Of a stretch of 64,000 nt of DNA, positions 63,054 to 64,000 are shown piece after piece. A program made the position numbers and the translations under genes. The notes beneath the pieces are model-generated. The model saw only the letters and a program-made list of their open reading frames with translations. It had not been told where the DNA came from and did not search any database. Position 1 is the stretch's first letter. Every line of letters begins with the position of its first letter. The stretch is from assembly GCF_000143415.4 (NCBI RefSeq), contig NW_003314274.1:2449663-2513662 (forward strand), in the 5' to 3' direction. This DNA is from Selaginella moellendorffii (Eukaryota; Streptophyta; Lycopodiopsida; Selaginellales; Selaginellaceae).

Positions 63054-64000
63054 TTAGCAGCAGCAGCAGCAGAGGCGATGAAAGAGCGAGCGGATCTGTT
63101 CAATCTGCGGTGGAGCGTTTTTGAGCGCTTCCGACACCTTCGCAAACCCTGCATAGAGGTAGGACGAGGAAGTGGAACCGCCGGCAGATTCTTCCTTGGA
63201 CGGGATGCGAGGCCCAGCGGCGACACAATTTGGCGGGTAGAGTGCCCATTGCATGGCCCATATGGCAAGCGGCCTCATGTAGGTGAGCGCCCGGAAGTGG
63301 CCGTCGGTAGTCCAGGCCTCCGGAGTTTGGAACCAGTAGCTGGAAAGGCAGCAAGCAGCATGGTGAGAGGGGCGTGATGAGAGAGCCAAGGCGCTTTACC
63401 CGTAGCCGCTGTCTGACCAGCCAGCATTGTAGATGCCCTCTGCGGTCGTGAAGGCCTGCTCCAACATCCCCTCGTGTATCATGGCCGCAGCAGCCGCGTA
63501 CGTGACACCGCTCCAAATCTCTCGCGACTGCATCGCGGTCTCGTCCACCCTTCCGTTTGGGTGCATCCCGTTTACAGCACCCAGCTTGCCACCTTTTACC
63601 TTCATCACGTTGTAGTCGTAGATCCTCTGCAGGGCACTCCGCGCCTTGTAGTCGTCAAACAAGGGGGGCAAGCCCGACGCCCAGGCGTACCACTGGCCAG
63701 CCATCTGGTCGGCCTGGATGGAGTTGCTGTTACTGCTGCTGCCGCTGTCGTAGTTGAAGTAGGAACCGTTCCACAGCTTCTTGTCGTATACTTTTCTGGC
63801 ATCACGAAACTTTCTGAGGAAGTAGTTCGCCGCGTTGGGCTCGTTCACTTTCTCCGCCATGGCCGCTGCTGCTTGCAACGCCGCCAGCCAGAGGCCCCCA
63901 CAGTAGGCGCTGATTCCATGCACGGTCCACGTATCGTACGTCTGGTCTGGGAAACCATCGTTTTCTATCATGCCGTCCCTGTCCCGGTCGAATCTGTCCA
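63054..64000 (-). CDS. Non-lysosomal glucosylceramidase, GBA2 type (5' part outside window)
   Basis: This GH116 enzyme hydrolyses glucosylceramide at the cytosolic face of membranes. Two exons are visible: one open from beyond 64000 down to 63400, and 63339-63054. The visible part opens [20 protein letters not shown], the segment that holds the catalytic Asp of the family, followed by [20 protein letters not shown]. Then come [71 protein letters not shown] and [20 protein letters not shown]. The catalytic nucleophile region lies outside the window. The C-terminus is odd: after SLFHRL the reading ends in six Cys codons from a TGC/CTG repeat, then TAA. A Ser run sits in the [12 protein letters not shown] stretch. 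Confidence 0.93.

Noticed and set aside
1-64000. Transposon, retroelement or CRISPR content
   Set aside because: No transposase, reverse transcriptase, integrase or gag-like text, no long terminal or inverted repeats, and no spaced direct-repeat array was seen by reading. A RepeatMasker run could still find short fragments.

Overview
This window reads as nuclear DNA of a compact plant genome, most likely a lycophyte such as Selaginella. I base this on the following. Nearly every gene has a plant-type best interpretation: plastid KAS I, plastid pyruvate kinase alpha, 4-coumarate:CoA ligase, a SYP7 SNARE, a PLS-class PPR protein, and GIL1-, DUF1677- and TRM-like proteins. A complete axonemal dynein heavy chain is also present, which flowering plants lack but plants with swimming sperm keep. 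Introns are GT-AG and very short (about 40-90 bp). I saw no transposon, tRNA, rRNA or CRISPR array. The species is an inference; no sequence was searched.

Layout (CDS spans, introns included). 1-2758 (-) SF3B3 splicing factor, cut by the window edge. 2986-4231 (-) SYP7-type syntaxin and 4367-6147 (+) KAS I. 6251-11513 (-) large TDBD/PHD/ePHD chromatin protein and 11597-20771 (+) spatacsin. 20841-22661 (-) PPR protein, with a basic Ser-rich protein ending 8 bp upstream of it (22670-23830, -). 24025-25409 (+) NAD-isocitrate dehydrogenase regulatory subunit. 25753-27991 (+) plastid pyruvate kinase. 28239-28730 (-) histone H2A.Z. 28902-30491 (-) TRM/LONGIFOLIA-like protein. 30979-45761 (+) inner-arm dynein heavy chain. 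45852-46542 (-) NudC-domain co-chaperone. 46995-47857 (+) unknown Ser-rich protein. 47993-51478 (-) multi-BRCT TopBP1/MEI1 homologue. 52260-54125 (+) 4CL. 54391-56308 (-) O-fucosyltransferase-family protein. 56373-57071 (+) VPS29. 57165-58403 (-) GIL1/IRKI-like. 58828-59355 (-) DUF1677. 59756-61410 (-) SEC12-like WD40 membrane protein. 61496-62993 (+) monoacylglycerol-lipase-like hydrolase. 63054->64000 (-) GBA2-type glucosylceramidase, cut by the window edge.

The genes are not a pathway cluster. What they share is architecture: eight head-to-head pairs whose start codons lie 64-781 bp apart, several with telobox-like AAACCCTA motifs next to the start codon, and convergent partners ending 60-135 bp apart. 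The most interesting points are the near-touching same-strand pair at 22.66 kb, with a DUF3820-like segment at the N-terminus of the PPR protein; the TDBD-PHD-ePHD protein, whose TDBD is split by a probable GC-AG intron; short stop-free in-frame introns; a duplicated perfect palindrome at 59.66-59.73 kb; and the dynein gene.

I spliced most genes by hand, and for KAS I, SYP7, the PHD gene, IDH, PK, H2A.Z, NudC, 4CL, VPS29 and the hydrolase the exon sums are multiples of three. For spatacsin, dynein, MEI1, the fucosyltransferase and SEC12 I give the CDS span and domain evidence rather than every exon.
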